Below, piece by piece: positions 1 to 7,925 of a stretch of 64,000 nt of DNA. Source of the DNA: Castellaniella sp. MT123 (GTDB taxonomy: Bacteria > Pseudomonadota > Gammaproteobacteria > Burkholderiales > Burkholderiaceae_B); assembly GCF_039614765.1 (NCBI RefSeq), contig NZ_CP154879.1, positions 1,178,001-1,242,000 of the forward strand, written 5' to 3'. The first letter of the stretch is position 1, and each line of letters begins with the position of its first letter. The translations under genes and the position numbers were made by a program. Under the pieces are notes generated by a model. It was given only the letters and a program-made list of their open reading frames with translations, was not told the DNA's origin and did not search any database.

Positions 1-1859
1 TTTTCCCAAGAGGTTTGGTGGTAGTCAGTCACATACTCATTCCAGTTCCCCCCAACGACATAGCCATTAACAATGATGGCTTGGCCGTCTTCAGTAGAAG
101 GTGAGAACAACGGAGTATCGTAAGACAGCCCTTCTATCTCATAGATCTCTTTACCAGCAAAGCCATCCAATCCAGCAAATTCAATATCCTCAATGGGACA
201 ATCACTTATTCCATAAATGTCCTTTAGTCCGCCTTGATATTTTTTGCTGAAATCTCCAACGCCCCCCATCTCTTCTTCCATTTCGCTGATCCAGCGGGCC
301 ACATTAGCAGACCAAGGCCATTCTTTCCCAGTCTTCCTATTCCTTACCCAATGGCCGTGTTCTTCACTCCAGATATGGGTTCCATCCTTGAAAGCCAATA
401 CTCGCCTATCGCCAAGAATAGGTTTTAGGGTTTTCTTCACTCTTGTTGGCCTTCCTTCAATTCCCATGACCATATCACCAACCACAATCTCTTGTATTGC
501 TTTCAATGATCCATTTGCCATTAGAACTAATGAGTTTAATGGGAAACAGCAACCAGGTTCATAAACACAACTATCATCCCAGGACTTATTCTGCCCCAAA
601 TAGGATACTGTACTATCTGAACAGTGATATTGATTATAATAATTCCAACCTGAACAACCACCGGTGTAATGGCTAAAAACATTCCAAGTAGATCCATTCG
701 CATACCAGTAAATAGCACCACTTCTATTTTGACCGCACAGTCCTTCTAGCCCACTCATATCTAATGTCATCTGTTTCCAAATACCACTTTGACATGAAAG
801 AATTTTTCCATCAGCATCTTTGGCAATTGTTCCATTAGTCACACCGGCACCACAAGCGGCATTTTTTGATACTACCTTATTTGGCAATAAGGTTTGGGCG
901 TCAATTTGAGTATTCGCCGATATAGCTTTGGCATATATACTGCCAGGTGCCGTAGCCTTATTAACAAAATCAGCACCAACAACAATATCTCTATTGGTCA
1001 ATCCAGGAGCAGAGTTCATCTCATTTGTATTCACAGATCCTGAATATATAATTTCAGAATTCATGCTATCCGTATATAAATCGCCAGAATTATAAATGGT
1101 TTGAGTTCTCATATTCTGAAAATAGGCGCTCTGACTAGCCACATAAGTATCAACAGTCAGACTATTTACATTCTTGATGTTATTATTCCCCAGCAATAAA
1201 TCTCCAGTCATTTCATTTGAGCCATCACGTCTCAAATAACTACCATCATAATCATTAATTCCATTTGTTCTATAAGCCAGTATTCCAGCCTCACCGCCAT
1301 AAGGTAGATCAATATTTTGAATGGCCCAACCACCATTTAAGCCATTTATTTGAGTTCCTGTATCATCAGAAAATCCAACAGTATTACCAGCCTCTTTTGT
1401 GGCAATTCCAAGCAAATCATACCTAGGCTCATTATCACCAACAACAACAGGGCCGTCGGTGAAAACCAAACCTTCAATAGATTTGTTATCAACGTTTTTT
1501 AGGGCAATTTTATATCCGGTTTGGAGTAGCGAGTCATTAGTAAATGTTTGTGGCAATACTTCCTCAACAGGAACGCCATCAGGCACACAATCAACAGCAT
1601 TTGTGAGAATACAAATATCTAATGTCTTTGTATCACCAGACGCAATGGCAGCCAATAATGCCGACTTATTATTACTAACATAAGACTGCAGAGCATTACC
1701 CAATTCCTTTATCTTTTCACCCGCATTTTTTGCTTTTGTTTTCTCAGCATTTCTTTGAAGCTGAAGCATTACCCCAATCGAAATTAACGCCATAATTCCA
1801 ATCACAACTAACGTTTCAATTAACGTAAATGCCTCTTTTGTTTTTCTTATTATTCTCAT
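1..1859 (-). CDS. PilV-like type IV pilin/tip adhesin with C-terminal Hint-like domain (partial)
   Basis: The frame starts at the ATG at 1859 and stays open through 619 codons to the left edge, so the C-terminus is missing. Residues 1-10 are basic and are followed by a type IV prepilin signal (EA/FTLIETLVVIGIM) with the usual Glu at +5. The following helix and a segment near residue 360 (CGAGVTNG...LSCQSGIWK) resemble PilV minor pilins of IncI-type conjugative pili, which recognise recipient cells. From Cys438 the protein continues as a likely Hint (hedgehog/intein) fold: CFPLNSLVLMANG, then IQEIVVGDMVMG, an S-x-x-H-x-x-W block at 498-504 and a late IIVNGYVV block. The usual terminal His-Asn is not visible. 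Composition is AT-rich like the rest of the element. The PilV assignment is fairly sure; the Hint assignment is by motif only. Confidence 0.75.
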   Translation of the reverse strand, partial: MRIIRKTKEAFTLIETLVVIGIMALISIGVMLQLQRNAEKTKAKNAGEKIKELGNALQSYVSNNKSALLAAIASGDTKTLDICILTNAVDCVPDGVPVEEVLPQTFTNDSLLQTGYKIALKNVDNKSIEGLVFTDGPVVVGDNEPRYDLLGIATKEAGNTVGFSDDTGTQINGLNGGWAIQNIDLPYGGEAGILAYRTNGINDYDGSYLRRDGSNEMTGDLLLGNNNIKNVNSLTVDTYVASQSAYFQNMRTQTIYNSGDLYTDSMNSEIIYSGSVNTNEMNSAPGLTNRDIVVGADFVNKATAPGSIYAKAISANTQIDAQTLLPNKVVSKNAACGAGVTNGTIAKDADGKILSCQSGIWKQMTLDMSGLEGLCGQNRSGAIYWYANGSTWNVFSHYTGGCSGWNYYNQYHCSDSTVSYLGQNKSWDDSCVYEPGCCFPLNSLVLMANGSLKAIQEIVVGDMVMGIEGRPTRVKKTLKPILGDRRVLAFKDGTHIWSEEHGHWVRNRKTGKEWPWSANVARWISEMEEEMGGVGDFSKKYQGGLKDIYGISDCPIEDIEFAGLDGFAGKEIYEIEGLSYDTPLFSPSTEDGQAIIVNGYVVGGNWNEYVTDYHQTSWE

Positions 1860-1898
1860 TTTTCAGCCTTCAACATCTTTATTATTTATCTTATTATT

Positions 1899-2177
1899 TT
1901 ACTGAATATTATCCGATCTCTCAAATGAATTAGATTTATTTCCATCAGCTAATGGGTTAATAATTTCATCTTGTTTTTTATTTTCATTCACTGCATTTTT
2001 ACTTTTTTCTTTGTTAGATAAAGCCATTAGTCTATCAACAAATTCATTAAAATATTTATTTACGTTTGTGTCCTTATCAATCATAAGACACTTGATGAAT
2101 TTCAGTTTTTCTTTTGACACTCTAAAACTAATTTGAGACAACACAACTTTCTTATTTTTAACATCTTGATTTTCCAT
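1899..2177 (-). CDS. Small ribbon-helix-helix type plasmid protein
   Basis: This 92-aa protein has a central segment of about residues 13-50 (LSQISFRVSKEKLKFIKCLMIDKD, then NKYFNEFVDRLM). It fits a beta-strand followed by two helices, as in ribbon-helix-helix DNA-binding proteins used for plasmid partition, copy control or relaxosome assembly. The tail is polar and low-complexity. A ggag box lies upstream of the ATG at 2177. It is transcribed away from the mobilization genes across an AT-rich repeat region (2233-2423) that could be its binding site. The exact function is not recognisable. Confidence 0.55.
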   Translation of the reverse strand: MENQDVKNKKVVLSQISFRVSKEKLKFIKCLMIDKDTNVNKYFNEFVDRLMALSNKEKSKNAVNENKKQDEIINPLADGNKSNSFERSDNIQ

Positions 2178-2353
2178 TTTTTAACTCCATAATTTTTATT
2201 ATTATAATTTCTAACAATTCCAAATCAAGAAAGATAGAAATTAGCAATCATGGAAAATAAATATTAACAACCCAATAAACTAAAACCCAAAAATCCAACA
2301 ACTCAAAAAAGTAAAAATCAATTTCTCAACAAAATAAAACCTAACTTCTCAGC

Positions 2354-2423
2354 AAAATAGAAATTAACAACCCTATTTCTATACAGCCAACTTTCAACTA
2401 CTCGATTTGTTAATTTCTATTTT
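2354..2423. repeat. 17-bp perfect inverted repeat in AT-rich intergenic region
   Basis: The left arm AAAATAGAAATTAACAA (2354-2370) and the right arm TTGTTAATTTCTATTTT (2407-2423) are exact reverse complements separated by 36 bp. A related copy, TAGAAATTAGCAA, lies at 2235-2247. The region 2178-2692 contains no gene; it holds these repeats and the hairpin array at 2532-2602. Such repeats next to a ribbon-helix-helix gene suggest a protein-binding or replication/partition site. Confidence 0.6.
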
Positions 2424-2531
2424 GTTAACATTTTCGTTTTTCTCACAATAAATAGGCAATTCTATTTCTCACTTGGCCCGTAATTTAGTATGCTAAATGT
2501 AGGGTCTAAAAGCACCTAAGAAACAAGCCCC

Positions 2532-2641
2532 CCATACGTATTACGTTGTAATGCGTACGGAAGTAGCCCGATTGGCTACTTTGCTTGCTGGGTTTCACCC
2601 AGACCCGATAAACCTTTGGGGTCCCCCCAATCCCCGTAAAG
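2532..2641. other. Candidate oriT: array of hairpins upstream of mobilization genes
   Basis: Three hairpins follow one another. The first is at 2532-2544/2548-2560 (13 bp, two mismatches that would be G-U pairs in RNA, loop gtt). The second is AGTAGCC/GGCTACT at 2562-2568/2574-2580. The third is CTGGGT/ACCCAG at 2588-2593/2597-2602. A weaker CCTTT...AAAGG pair follows at about 2612-2641. The block is more GC-rich than its surroundings and sits directly upstream of the MobC-like and relaxase genes, the usual oriT position. The nic site cannot be assigned by eye. A structured RNA leader is the alternative. Confidence 0.5.
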
Positions 2642-2692
2642 GCAAAACAAAACACACGGGAGCTAAAATATAAACAATAAGGAATACAAATT

Positions 2693-3061
2693 ATGGAACA
2701 AAAAACAATAAGAAAATCACAAAAGCCAATGCCTCCATCTCGGAAAAAAGAACATACCAGGAAGAATATCTCTGTTAGATTTTCTGATTCTGAACGAGAG
2801 AAATTAGAGCAGGCAGCAAAAGATACAGGCTTGTTTTTAACTCAATTAATACGAGTCAGAGCATTAAAAGAGGATGAAACAGCAGTCAAGAGACTTGAAA
2901 ATTTAGGCCATATTCGTAGAACCGCCGGTCTCGTTAAAGCTCTCTATAAGGCAATAAATGACATTGAACAAAGAGAACATGTCAGAACAAAATTAGATGA
3001 ACAGTTGGGTACTATAAGCGCAGAATTGAAGGCTTTAATTTCAATTTTAGAGAAAAAATAA
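2693..3061 (+). CDS. MobC-like relaxosome accessory protein (ribbon-helix-helix)
   Basis: This 122-aa protein has a basic N-terminus followed by NISVRFSDSEREKLEQAAKDTG and a second helix (LTQLIRVRAL). That layout is typical of MobC/TraJ-like proteins which bind oriT and help the relaxase open it. The C-terminal half is predicted coiled coil (KALYKAINDIEQ to the end). It lies 51 bp upstream of the relaxase start on the same strand, and the hairpin array lies upstream, so the three form a mobilization module. An aagga box precedes the ATG. Confidence 0.7.
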   Translation: MEQKTIRKSQKPMPPSRKKEHTRKNISVRFSDSEREKLEQAAKDTGLFLTQLIRVRALKEDETAVKRLENLGHIRRTAGLVKALYKAINDIEQREHVRTKLDEQLGTISAELKALISILEKK

Positions 3062-3112
3062 GATCAAAAAAACACAAAATAGGAATTGGTTTTACAGCAC
3101 CGGGAGACAAAA

Positions 3113-4669
3113 ATGATAATAAGATCCTCAATTAGAATGAAAGATAATGTAGTTAAATCCGCGTCAGGAGCAGTCAATTACATCCTCTCAAATCTCGATA
3201 GCTCAGGTCAAAAAAGAGCAGTAAAGCCTGAGATAATTTATGGCAATCCTGACCTTACAAAGTCATTTGATAACCATCCAAAGATGGGTACAAAGAACAA
3301 ATCAACCAGCGGAGTTATCAGCCTAAGAGACGGTGAACAACTCACAAAAGAGCAGGAAGAATTGTTAATTCAGAGGTTCCAAGAATTGATAATTCCAGAA
3401 CAATTTAGAGACGTAGTTGATATGTTTCTCGTGAAACATCAGGACAAAGGCAATGTTGAATATCACTTTGTCATCCCACATTTAACCCTTGAAGGAAAGA
3501 AATTTAATCCCTTTGCTGTGATAGGTAGAGATCAAGGCTTATCGTCTTTTGCCTCTACACAAGCAGCCACTAGAATTCTCAATGATGAGTTTGGATTTGA
3601 CCAGGTACAGCCTAATCCAGAAGGTAGAAATGGACTTAATAATAGGGAAATTAAGACAAGCAAATATAGCCCTAATGAGGCTCTAAAAAAGAACATTAAA
3701 AACAAAAAACTTATCGCTGAATTCTATATTCGACAGGTTAAGTCAGGCAACATTGCCAACAAGCCAGAGCTAATAGATAAGCTCAAATCAGATGGATTTT
3801 CAATTACAAGAAATGGAGAAAATTACATCTCTATTAAGCGTAATGAGTGGAAAAAGGCCATCAGATTAGAGGGAGGAATCTTCGCCAATAACTCAGATAA
3901 AGCTTATGCCACATTACAAGAACAGGCTAAAAAATCAGATGGGAATATCAAACAATCGCAGGAAATCGAACCTTATACAGCAGAACATAAGGCCCGAGAT
4001 GAGCAATTGGTAAAGGCATTTCATGCCCTTGTTGTCGATAAATACGAAGGCAAAAGAGCCAATATGAATAGCCTTTTCCAAGAGTTCAAGCAGATCCAAA
4101 ATCAGGAGATCAAGCCAGTTAATGAACCCAAGCCAGAAAGCCCTATAACAGCCCAGATAGAACAGCCTGCCCCAGTAGCACCAACGGACAAGCCAAAGGC
4201 TCATACAGCCCCTATACAGGCTCCACAACAGCAGGTAGGACAAGGCGCTATAACCCAACCAGGCCAACAAGATCAACCACCAGCCATAGCAGGTAGCCAA
4301 GGCTTAGGAGGTTCAGCAGTAGTGTCAGGGGAAGGTGAAGCACAGGCAGCAGTACAAGCCGCATCAAGTGCTGTGAGTGAGGCCGAAAAGAAGTTTGGCA
4401 GGAACAGCCCACAATATAGCAATGCCATGGCGGCTCTTGGAGCAGCACAAAAACAGCTTCAACAAATACAGGCGAGCAACAGTCAGATGGCTGATATGGA
4501 AAAGAAGAAATCGCAGGCACAAGGGCCAATAGCACCAGCACCGCAGGTACAAGCATCACAATCCGCTGACCTTTCTTCAATCTCTATTAAAGACAAGATA
4601 TTAGGAATTAACAATAATAGGCATCCTGAACAGGCAAGAAAAGAGAAGCCATGGAAATATGGATTCTAA
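3113..4669 (+). CDS. MOB-type relaxase (HEN family mobilization nuclease)
   Basis: This is the DNA-nicking relaxase for plasmid mobilization. About residues 95-135 carry the HEN signature of the ColE1 MbeA-type family: His in KHQDKG, Glu in NVEYHFVIP and Asn in KFNPF. Tyrosines and the SSFASTQAATRILNDEFGF segment also fit. The last 170 residues are rich in Pro, Gln and Ala and probably form a flexible tail. I chose the ATG at 3113 (518 aa) because GGGAG lies 6 nt upstream; the longer frame would begin at a TTG at 3086 without a comparable site. The AT-rich composition matches its neighbours. Confidence 0.8.
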   Translation: MIIRSSIRMKDNVVKSASGAVNYILSNLDSSGQKRAVKPEIIYGNPDLTKSFDNHPKMGTKNKSTSGVISLRDGEQLTKEQEELLIQRFQELIIPEQFRDVVDMFLVKHQDKGNVEYHFVIPHLTLEGKKFNPFAVIGRDQGLSSFASTQAATRILNDEFGFDQVQPNPEGRNGLNNREIKTSKYSPNEALKKNIKNKKLIAEFYIRQVKSGNIANKPELIDKLKSDGFSITRNGENYISIKRNEWKKAIRLEGGIFANNSDKAYATLQEQAKKSDGNIKQSQEIEPYTAEHKARDEQLVKAFHALVVDKYEGKRANMNSLFQEFKQIQNQEIKPVNEPKPESPITAQIEQPAPVAPTDKPKAHTAPIQAPQQQVGQGAITQPGQQDQPPAIAGSQGLGGSAVVSGEGEAQAAVQAASSAVSEAEKKFGRNSPQYSNAMAALGAAQKQLQQIQASNSQMADMEKKKSQAQGPIAPAPQVQASQSADLSSISIKDKILGINNNRHPEQARKEKPWKYGF

Positions 4670-4684
4670 TTTATCAGGTTATTT

Positions 4685-5119
4685 TTAATATACTTGAAAT
4701 GAAAGACCGTATTTAATTCTCAAGTCTAATGGGCCAGATAGGGCTTGGACCAATATATCTTTGTGGTGAACGGCAGCCAAAGGCGAAGAAGTTAAAACAC
4801 CCTTGGCTATCAGGAGCTTTACATCTTGCCTCACATCAAATTTTTCATTTGACCTAGAAATCACAAACGCTTCATTTCCCGTTTCAGCTATCGTTTTTCG
4901 TAGGTAGATCAAAGCATAAGCAAACTCAGGATCTTTCAACTCAAAAATTTCCCTGCCATAATCCATGATGTATTTATCAATCCCCTCAATAGGGTCTAAC
5001 TCTTTGGTCTTTTTATCTCTGTACTCAATAACTTTTTGAACGAACTCATCAGTTAGCACTCTTGCCCTTTCGCTTTCCTTAACTCGCCATGGTTTATTCG
5101 GCCCACGCGTTTTCTTCAT
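4685..5119 (-). CDS. Uncharacterized 144-aa plasmid protein
   Basis: I do not recognise the family. The protein begins MKKTRGPNKPW, is strongly charged in its first 60 residues and has no membrane segment. The start is the ATG at 5119, six bases after a perfect GGAGG (5126-5130). It converges on the relaxase gene with a 15-bp gap and diverges from the replication region. A role in plasmid maintenance is only a guess from position. Confidence 0.5.
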   Translation of the reverse strand: MKKTRGPNKPWRVKESERARVLTDEFVQKVIEYRDKKTKELDPIEGIDKYIMDYGREIFELKDPEFAYALIYLRKTIAETGNEAFVISRSNEKFDVRQDVKLLIAKGVLTSSPLAAVHHKDILVQALSGPLDLRIKYGLSFQVY

Positions 5120-5270
5120 TTTCAACCTCCTACAATAGCCATTGACGACATAGAGAGCAGATTATATAATATCAATGTTATTCATACTTCAACATATGAA
5201 TTAGCTCAATAGCACGTAGTAATTAGCCATCAAATTATCCTATTGGTGGCTTTTCTTTTGCCCTTTATTA

Positions 5271-5299
5271 TTGACGATTAGCAAATCATTTCCTATAAT
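5271..5299 (+). promoter_or_regulatory. Sigma-70 promoter P1 upstream of rep
   Basis: TTGACG (5271-5276) and a perfect TATAAT (5294-5299) are separated by 17 bp. Transcription would begin near 5306. It lies upstream of a hairpin terminator at 5365-5390, so its transcript is probably short. Confidence 0.7.
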
Positions 5300-5305
5300 A
5301 ATAAT

Positions 5306-5392
5306 GTAGTGATCAACTACATCTCTGTTTTTCATTGTCTCTGTGGTGGTGATTTGAAAAATCGAAGGCTCCTAGAAATAGGAGCCTTTTCT
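5306..5392 (+). ncRNA. Putative short terminated RNA or attenuated leader upstream of rep
   Basis: The stretch between promoter P1 and the terminator at 5365-5390 could give an RNA of roughly 85 nt. It begins with a small hairpin (GTAGT at 5306-5310, ACTAC at 5316-5320). It has no convincing reading frame. ColE2-type plasmids control Rep synthesis through RNA at the rep leader, but here the RNA would be on the same strand as rep rather than antisense. The gene-free region 5120-5452 holds only this unit and the two promoters. Confidence 0.4.
5365..5390 (+). terminator. Rho-independent terminator/attenuator before rep promoter
   Basis: AAGGCTCCTA (5365-5374) pairs perfectly with TAGGAGCCTT (5379-5388) around a GAAA loop and is followed by a U-rich run. 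It separates P1 from the rep promoter. Confidence 0.8.
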
Positions 5393-5400
5393 TTTGTCTT

Positions 5401-5428
5401 TTGACATTGGTCGATTATTTTTTATAAT
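5401..5428 (+). promoter_or_regulatory. Consensus promoter P2 of the replication gene
   Basis: A perfect TTGACA (5401-5406) and a perfect TATAAT (5423-5428) are 16 bp apart. Transcription would start near 5435, leaving a leader of under 20 nt with no clear Shine-Dalgarno site before the rep ATG at 5453. A strong promoter with a weak ribosome site suggests translational limitation of Rep. Confidence 0.75.
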
Positions 5429-5452
5429 AATTACAACCACATAAGACAGAAT

Positions 5453-6331
5453 ATGGAAAACAATAATAATAATCAACTCGAAAACTTCGAAAATAACTTA
5501 CCAATAAAGCCTTATTGTTCTGACGACTTAGCCTATGGTGTTATGATCAGGTCAGCAAAAACAGCAAGGACAATGAGATATATTCAGCACAACGATATTC
5601 TTTCACATAGATGGTTCTTATTCGATTGTGACTATCCTAACGCTTTGGAATACGCTGACGACAACAATCTACCACTTCCTAACCTTGTAGCAATCAATAG
5701 GAAAAATGGGCATAGTCATTTGTTTTATGGCCTAGAAACCCCTGTTCTAACTTGTGATAATGCCAGAAAGGGACCACTAAATTATGCGGTAGCCATTGAA
5801 GACACCCTAACAAGGCTACTGAAAGCAGATCCATGCTATACCGGTCTAATCTGTAAGAACCCACTTCATGAGGACTGGCTAACCTACCAGGTCAGAGCAG
5901 AAAGCTACACCTTGAATGAGTTCAAGGAATACATAGAACCAAAAAGAACACCCAAAAAGGACAAGAAAAAAGTCAATGGGTTAGGCAGAAACTGTACTTT
6001 ATTCGATTTATTGAGGCACTGGGCTTATACAAACTTTGTCCATTACAAAACCCAAGATGATTTTTTTAATGCCTGCTGTCAGCAAGTGATTAGCTTTAAC
6101 AAATTTGACAACCCGCTATCCTTAAATGAGACAAAGGCCATTGCTAAAAGTGTAGCGAAATGGGTTTGGAATCGATTTGATCTTGATATGAGCAACAAGA
6201 AATTTAGCAGTCTACAAACTTATAGAGGAAAATTAGGCGGCAGACCAAACACAACAACAGTCAATGGCAAGCCTTGGGAATTAGAAGGCATTTCTAGAAG
6301 TCTTTGGTATGAGAGAAAGAAGGCCGCCTAA
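5453..6331 (+). CDS. ColE2-family plasmid replication initiator (replicase/primase type)
   Basis: This 292-aa protein matches the ColE2/ColE3 Rep layout. It has an N-terminal replicase domain with HRWFLFDCDYPNA and NLVAINRKNGHSHLFYGL (about residues 50-95), a primase C-terminal-like region (FDLLRHWAYTNF) and a C-terminal DNA-binding tail (KLGGRPN...ISRSLWYERKKAA). Family members bind a short origin downstream of their own gene and make a primer there. It therefore marks the AT-rich block as plasmid-derived. Two promoters and a terminator lie upstream and a terminator lies downstream at 6438. Confidence 0.8.
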   Translation: MENNNNNQLENFENNLPIKPYCSDDLAYGVMIRSAKTARTMRYIQHNDILSHRWFLFDCDYPNALEYADDNNLPLPNLVAINRKNGHSHLFYGLETPVLTCDNARKGPLNYAVAIEDTLTRLLKADPCYTGLICKNPLHEDWLTYQVRAESYTLNEFKEYIEPKRTPKKDKKKVNGLGRNCTLFDLLRHWAYTNFVHYKTQDDFFNACCQQVISFNKFDNPLSLNETKAIAKSVAKWVWNRFDLDMSNKKFSSLQTYRGKLGGRPNTTTVNGKPWELEGISRSLWYERKKAA

Positions 6332-6437
6332 ACGATAATAATTCTTATCCGGACAAAAGCCATAATCAGATATTAGCCTCAGAATATAGGAGCACTCTGA
6401 TTTTCAAATCCAGAGTAAATTCATTATCAAAAAATAA

Positions 6438-6455
6438 AGCCTCATTTCTGAGGCT
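6438..6455. terminator. Bidirectional terminator between rep and the H-NS-like gene
   Basis: AGCCTCA (6438-6444) pairs with TGAGGCT (6449-6455). A T-run follows on the + strand and an A-rich stretch precedes it, so the hairpin can end transcription from both converging genes. The stretch 6332-6437 shows nothing else I can name. Confidence 0.65.
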
Positions 6456-6483
6456 CCATTTTTTACCACAAGGATAAATTAAA

Positions 6484-6795
6484 TCAGATCGCAAAATCCT
6501 CTTTATTCTTGCCTTGATCAATAGCTTCTTTCATCCAGACAGGTTGCCGGCCACGGCCAGACCACAACTCACCATTAGGCCCTTTGTACTTCGGCTCCAC
6601 GTTTGAAGTCTTGCTCATGCTCTTCGCTACTTTCCGGCCAAACCCAGAGAACCCAAGATCAGCGGCTGTAATGCCATACTCTTGAATTTTTTCCTTGATA
6701 TCAGCCACAACCCCGGCAATTTCCTCTTGCCTGACTTGTTCAGCCTGCTTTAGCAATTCTTCTGCTTTGGCCTTCAATTCCAAGTACGTTGCCAT
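6484..6795 (-). CDS. H-NS family histone-like silencer
   Basis: This 103-aa nucleoid protein has a coiled-coil oligomerization half (about residues 1-45, LKAKAEELLKQAEQVRQEE) and a C-terminal DNA-binding domain. That domain contains YKGPNGELWSGRGRQPVW, the W-S-G-R-G-R-x-P-x-W motif of betaproteobacterial H-NS/BpH3 proteins. Members silence AT-rich foreign DNA. Carriage on an AT-rich element fits a stealth role that reduces the element's cost to its host. An aagga-type site precedes the ATG at 6795. Confidence 0.85.
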   Translation of the reverse strand: MATYLELKAKAEELLKQAEQVRQEEIAGVVADIKEKIQEYGITAADLGFSGFGRKVAKSMSKTSNVEPKYKGPNGELWSGRGRQPVWMKEAIDQGKNKEDFAI

Positions 6796-6879
6796 GTTCT
6801 ATTCCTTGTTGAACTCATGAAACGAGCAAAGAATAGCACAAATCCAAACCTAGTGGTCAAATCTAATGATATAAAATAT

Positions 6880-7365
6880 TTAATTCCATTTAATTCCAGA
6901 AGCCTCAAATATTTCCGAGCGAACACCTTGCGCCCTCGGCAATGACATATATGCGGTTAAACTAATTTCCTTCCCATATGATAGGGCATACACACGACCA
7001 ATTCCCTTCGGCGCAAGAAATGCTCCACTGCTTTCAATGCCAATACTTTTAATATCAGAAAATGGTAGTTGTTTGCCATCAAAAATCAAACCAACCCTGG
7101 GTTTTACCACTATAGTTGACTTAGTTCTAAACGCAAACGCGAACATGGAAAAAAGAATAATGGCAGCAATAACAAAGACAATGAAAGCATTGTCGATGCC
7201 AAAATATGCCATCATTGTCAAATATATTGTCAGCCAAACAAACAATATCAAGGCAGCTGATGCACCTGAACTCAACCGACCAATTCTTCTAGAGCAAAAT
7301 GTAAGTTCCACACTTCCATCAGAGTGGACTTGCTTTTCATAATCCTTTTTGAAACTAGACTTCAT
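6880..7365 (-). CDS. Uncharacterized membrane protein with two N-terminal helices
   Basis: The 161-aa product has hydrophobic segments at about residues 36-55 (ASAALILFVWLTIYLTMM) and 60-80 (AFIVFVIAAIILFSMFAFAF). A soluble C-terminal part of about 80 residues follows. This is the third gene of a small reverse-strand group with 7386-7724 and 7738-7905. No catalytic motif is visible and I do not recognise the family. Confidence 0.55.
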   Translation of the reverse strand: MKSSFKKDYEKQVHSDGSVELTFCSRRIGRLSSGASAALILFVWLTIYLTMMAYFGIDNAFIVFVIAAIILFSMFAFAFRTKSTIVVKPRVGLIFDGKQLPFSDIKSIGIESSGAFLAPKGIGRVYALSYGKEISLTAYMSLPRAQGVRSEIFEASGIKWN

Positions 7366-7385
7366 AATTACGATCCCAGTTCCTA

Positions 7386-7724
7386 TTAGACTGTTTTCTT
7401 CGGTACAAATTTAAGACCCAGCGCCACCAAAGCAAGAGCGGCATAGATCAAATACCCCTCTGGAGAGGCATCAGCTCTTGTATATGGGGGTGTCGCTTTC
7501 CCTATTAGTCCCAAGAAATCGCCGTAATAGCAAAACCTTAGAAAAACACCTATAACAATTGCTATCGCTGTGGCAACAAGGGGAGCCTTGTTTTTCCAAA
7601 GAAGAAATAGTCCAAGCAGGCTAATAATAATCTCAATCACCAAATAACCTTCATCTTGAAGCGACACTACAAAGAACAAGATGAGGCTCACCAAGAGCAA
7701 GGCATAACCCAATTTCTTTTGCAT
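7386..7724 (-). CDS. Uncharacterized small membrane protein
   Basis: The protein (about 112 aa) has three or four hydrophobic stretches: LLLVSLILFFVVSL, IEIIISLLGLFLLW, ATAIAIVIGVFLRF and LIYAALALVALGL. I prefer the ATG at 7724 to the GTG at 7727 because it is better spaced from the AGGG box. It begins 14 bases after the stop of the small lipoprotein gene and is probably co-transcribed with it. Function unknown. Confidence 0.5.
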   Translation of the reverse strand: MQKKLGYALLLVSLILFFVVSLQDEGYLVIEIIISLLGLFLLWKNKAPLVATAIAIVIGVFLRFCYYGDFLGLIGKATPPYTRADASPEGYLIYAALALVALGLKFVPKKTV

Positions 7725-7737
7725 CACGTTTCCCTAA

Positions 7738-7905
7738 TTAGAGTTTTCCACAGGTCTCTTCCGTTTTGGCTTTCAGTTCTGGGCTATCCCCAATAACCCC
7801 AGCAATATTTTTCATACTTGCTTCACACTGTTTCCGTGCTTCACTCTTGCCACACCCAGCGATGAGGACCACGGCGATAAACGCTACTGCCAACCTGCCT
7901 ACCAT
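7738..7905 (-). CDS. Small predicted lipoprotein (55 aa)
   Basis: The ATG at 7905 opens a 55-codon frame with a short signal peptide and a lipobox (VLIAGC, Cys18). A polar mature part with two further cysteines (27 and 52) follows. An aagga box lies about 8 bases upstream. It resembles the small lipoproteins at the head of membrane-protein operons and may resemble an entry-exclusion or lysis-type lipoprotein, but no specific match is recognised. It diverges from the XRE regulator gene. Confidence 0.6.
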   Translation of the reverse strand: MVGRLAVAFIAVVLIAGCGKSEARKQCEASMKNIAGVIGDSPELKAKTEETCGKL

Positions 7906-7925
7906 GTGCTAATCCTTCCCATTGA

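Noticed and set aside
2178-2692. CRISPR array in the repeat-rich AT region
   Set aside because: The repeats are inverted, few and irregularly spaced, with no direct repeat-spacer pattern.
3086-3112. Longer relaxase start at TTG 3086
   Set aside because: The ATG at 3113 has GGGAG at the right distance and the extra residues show no family similarity.
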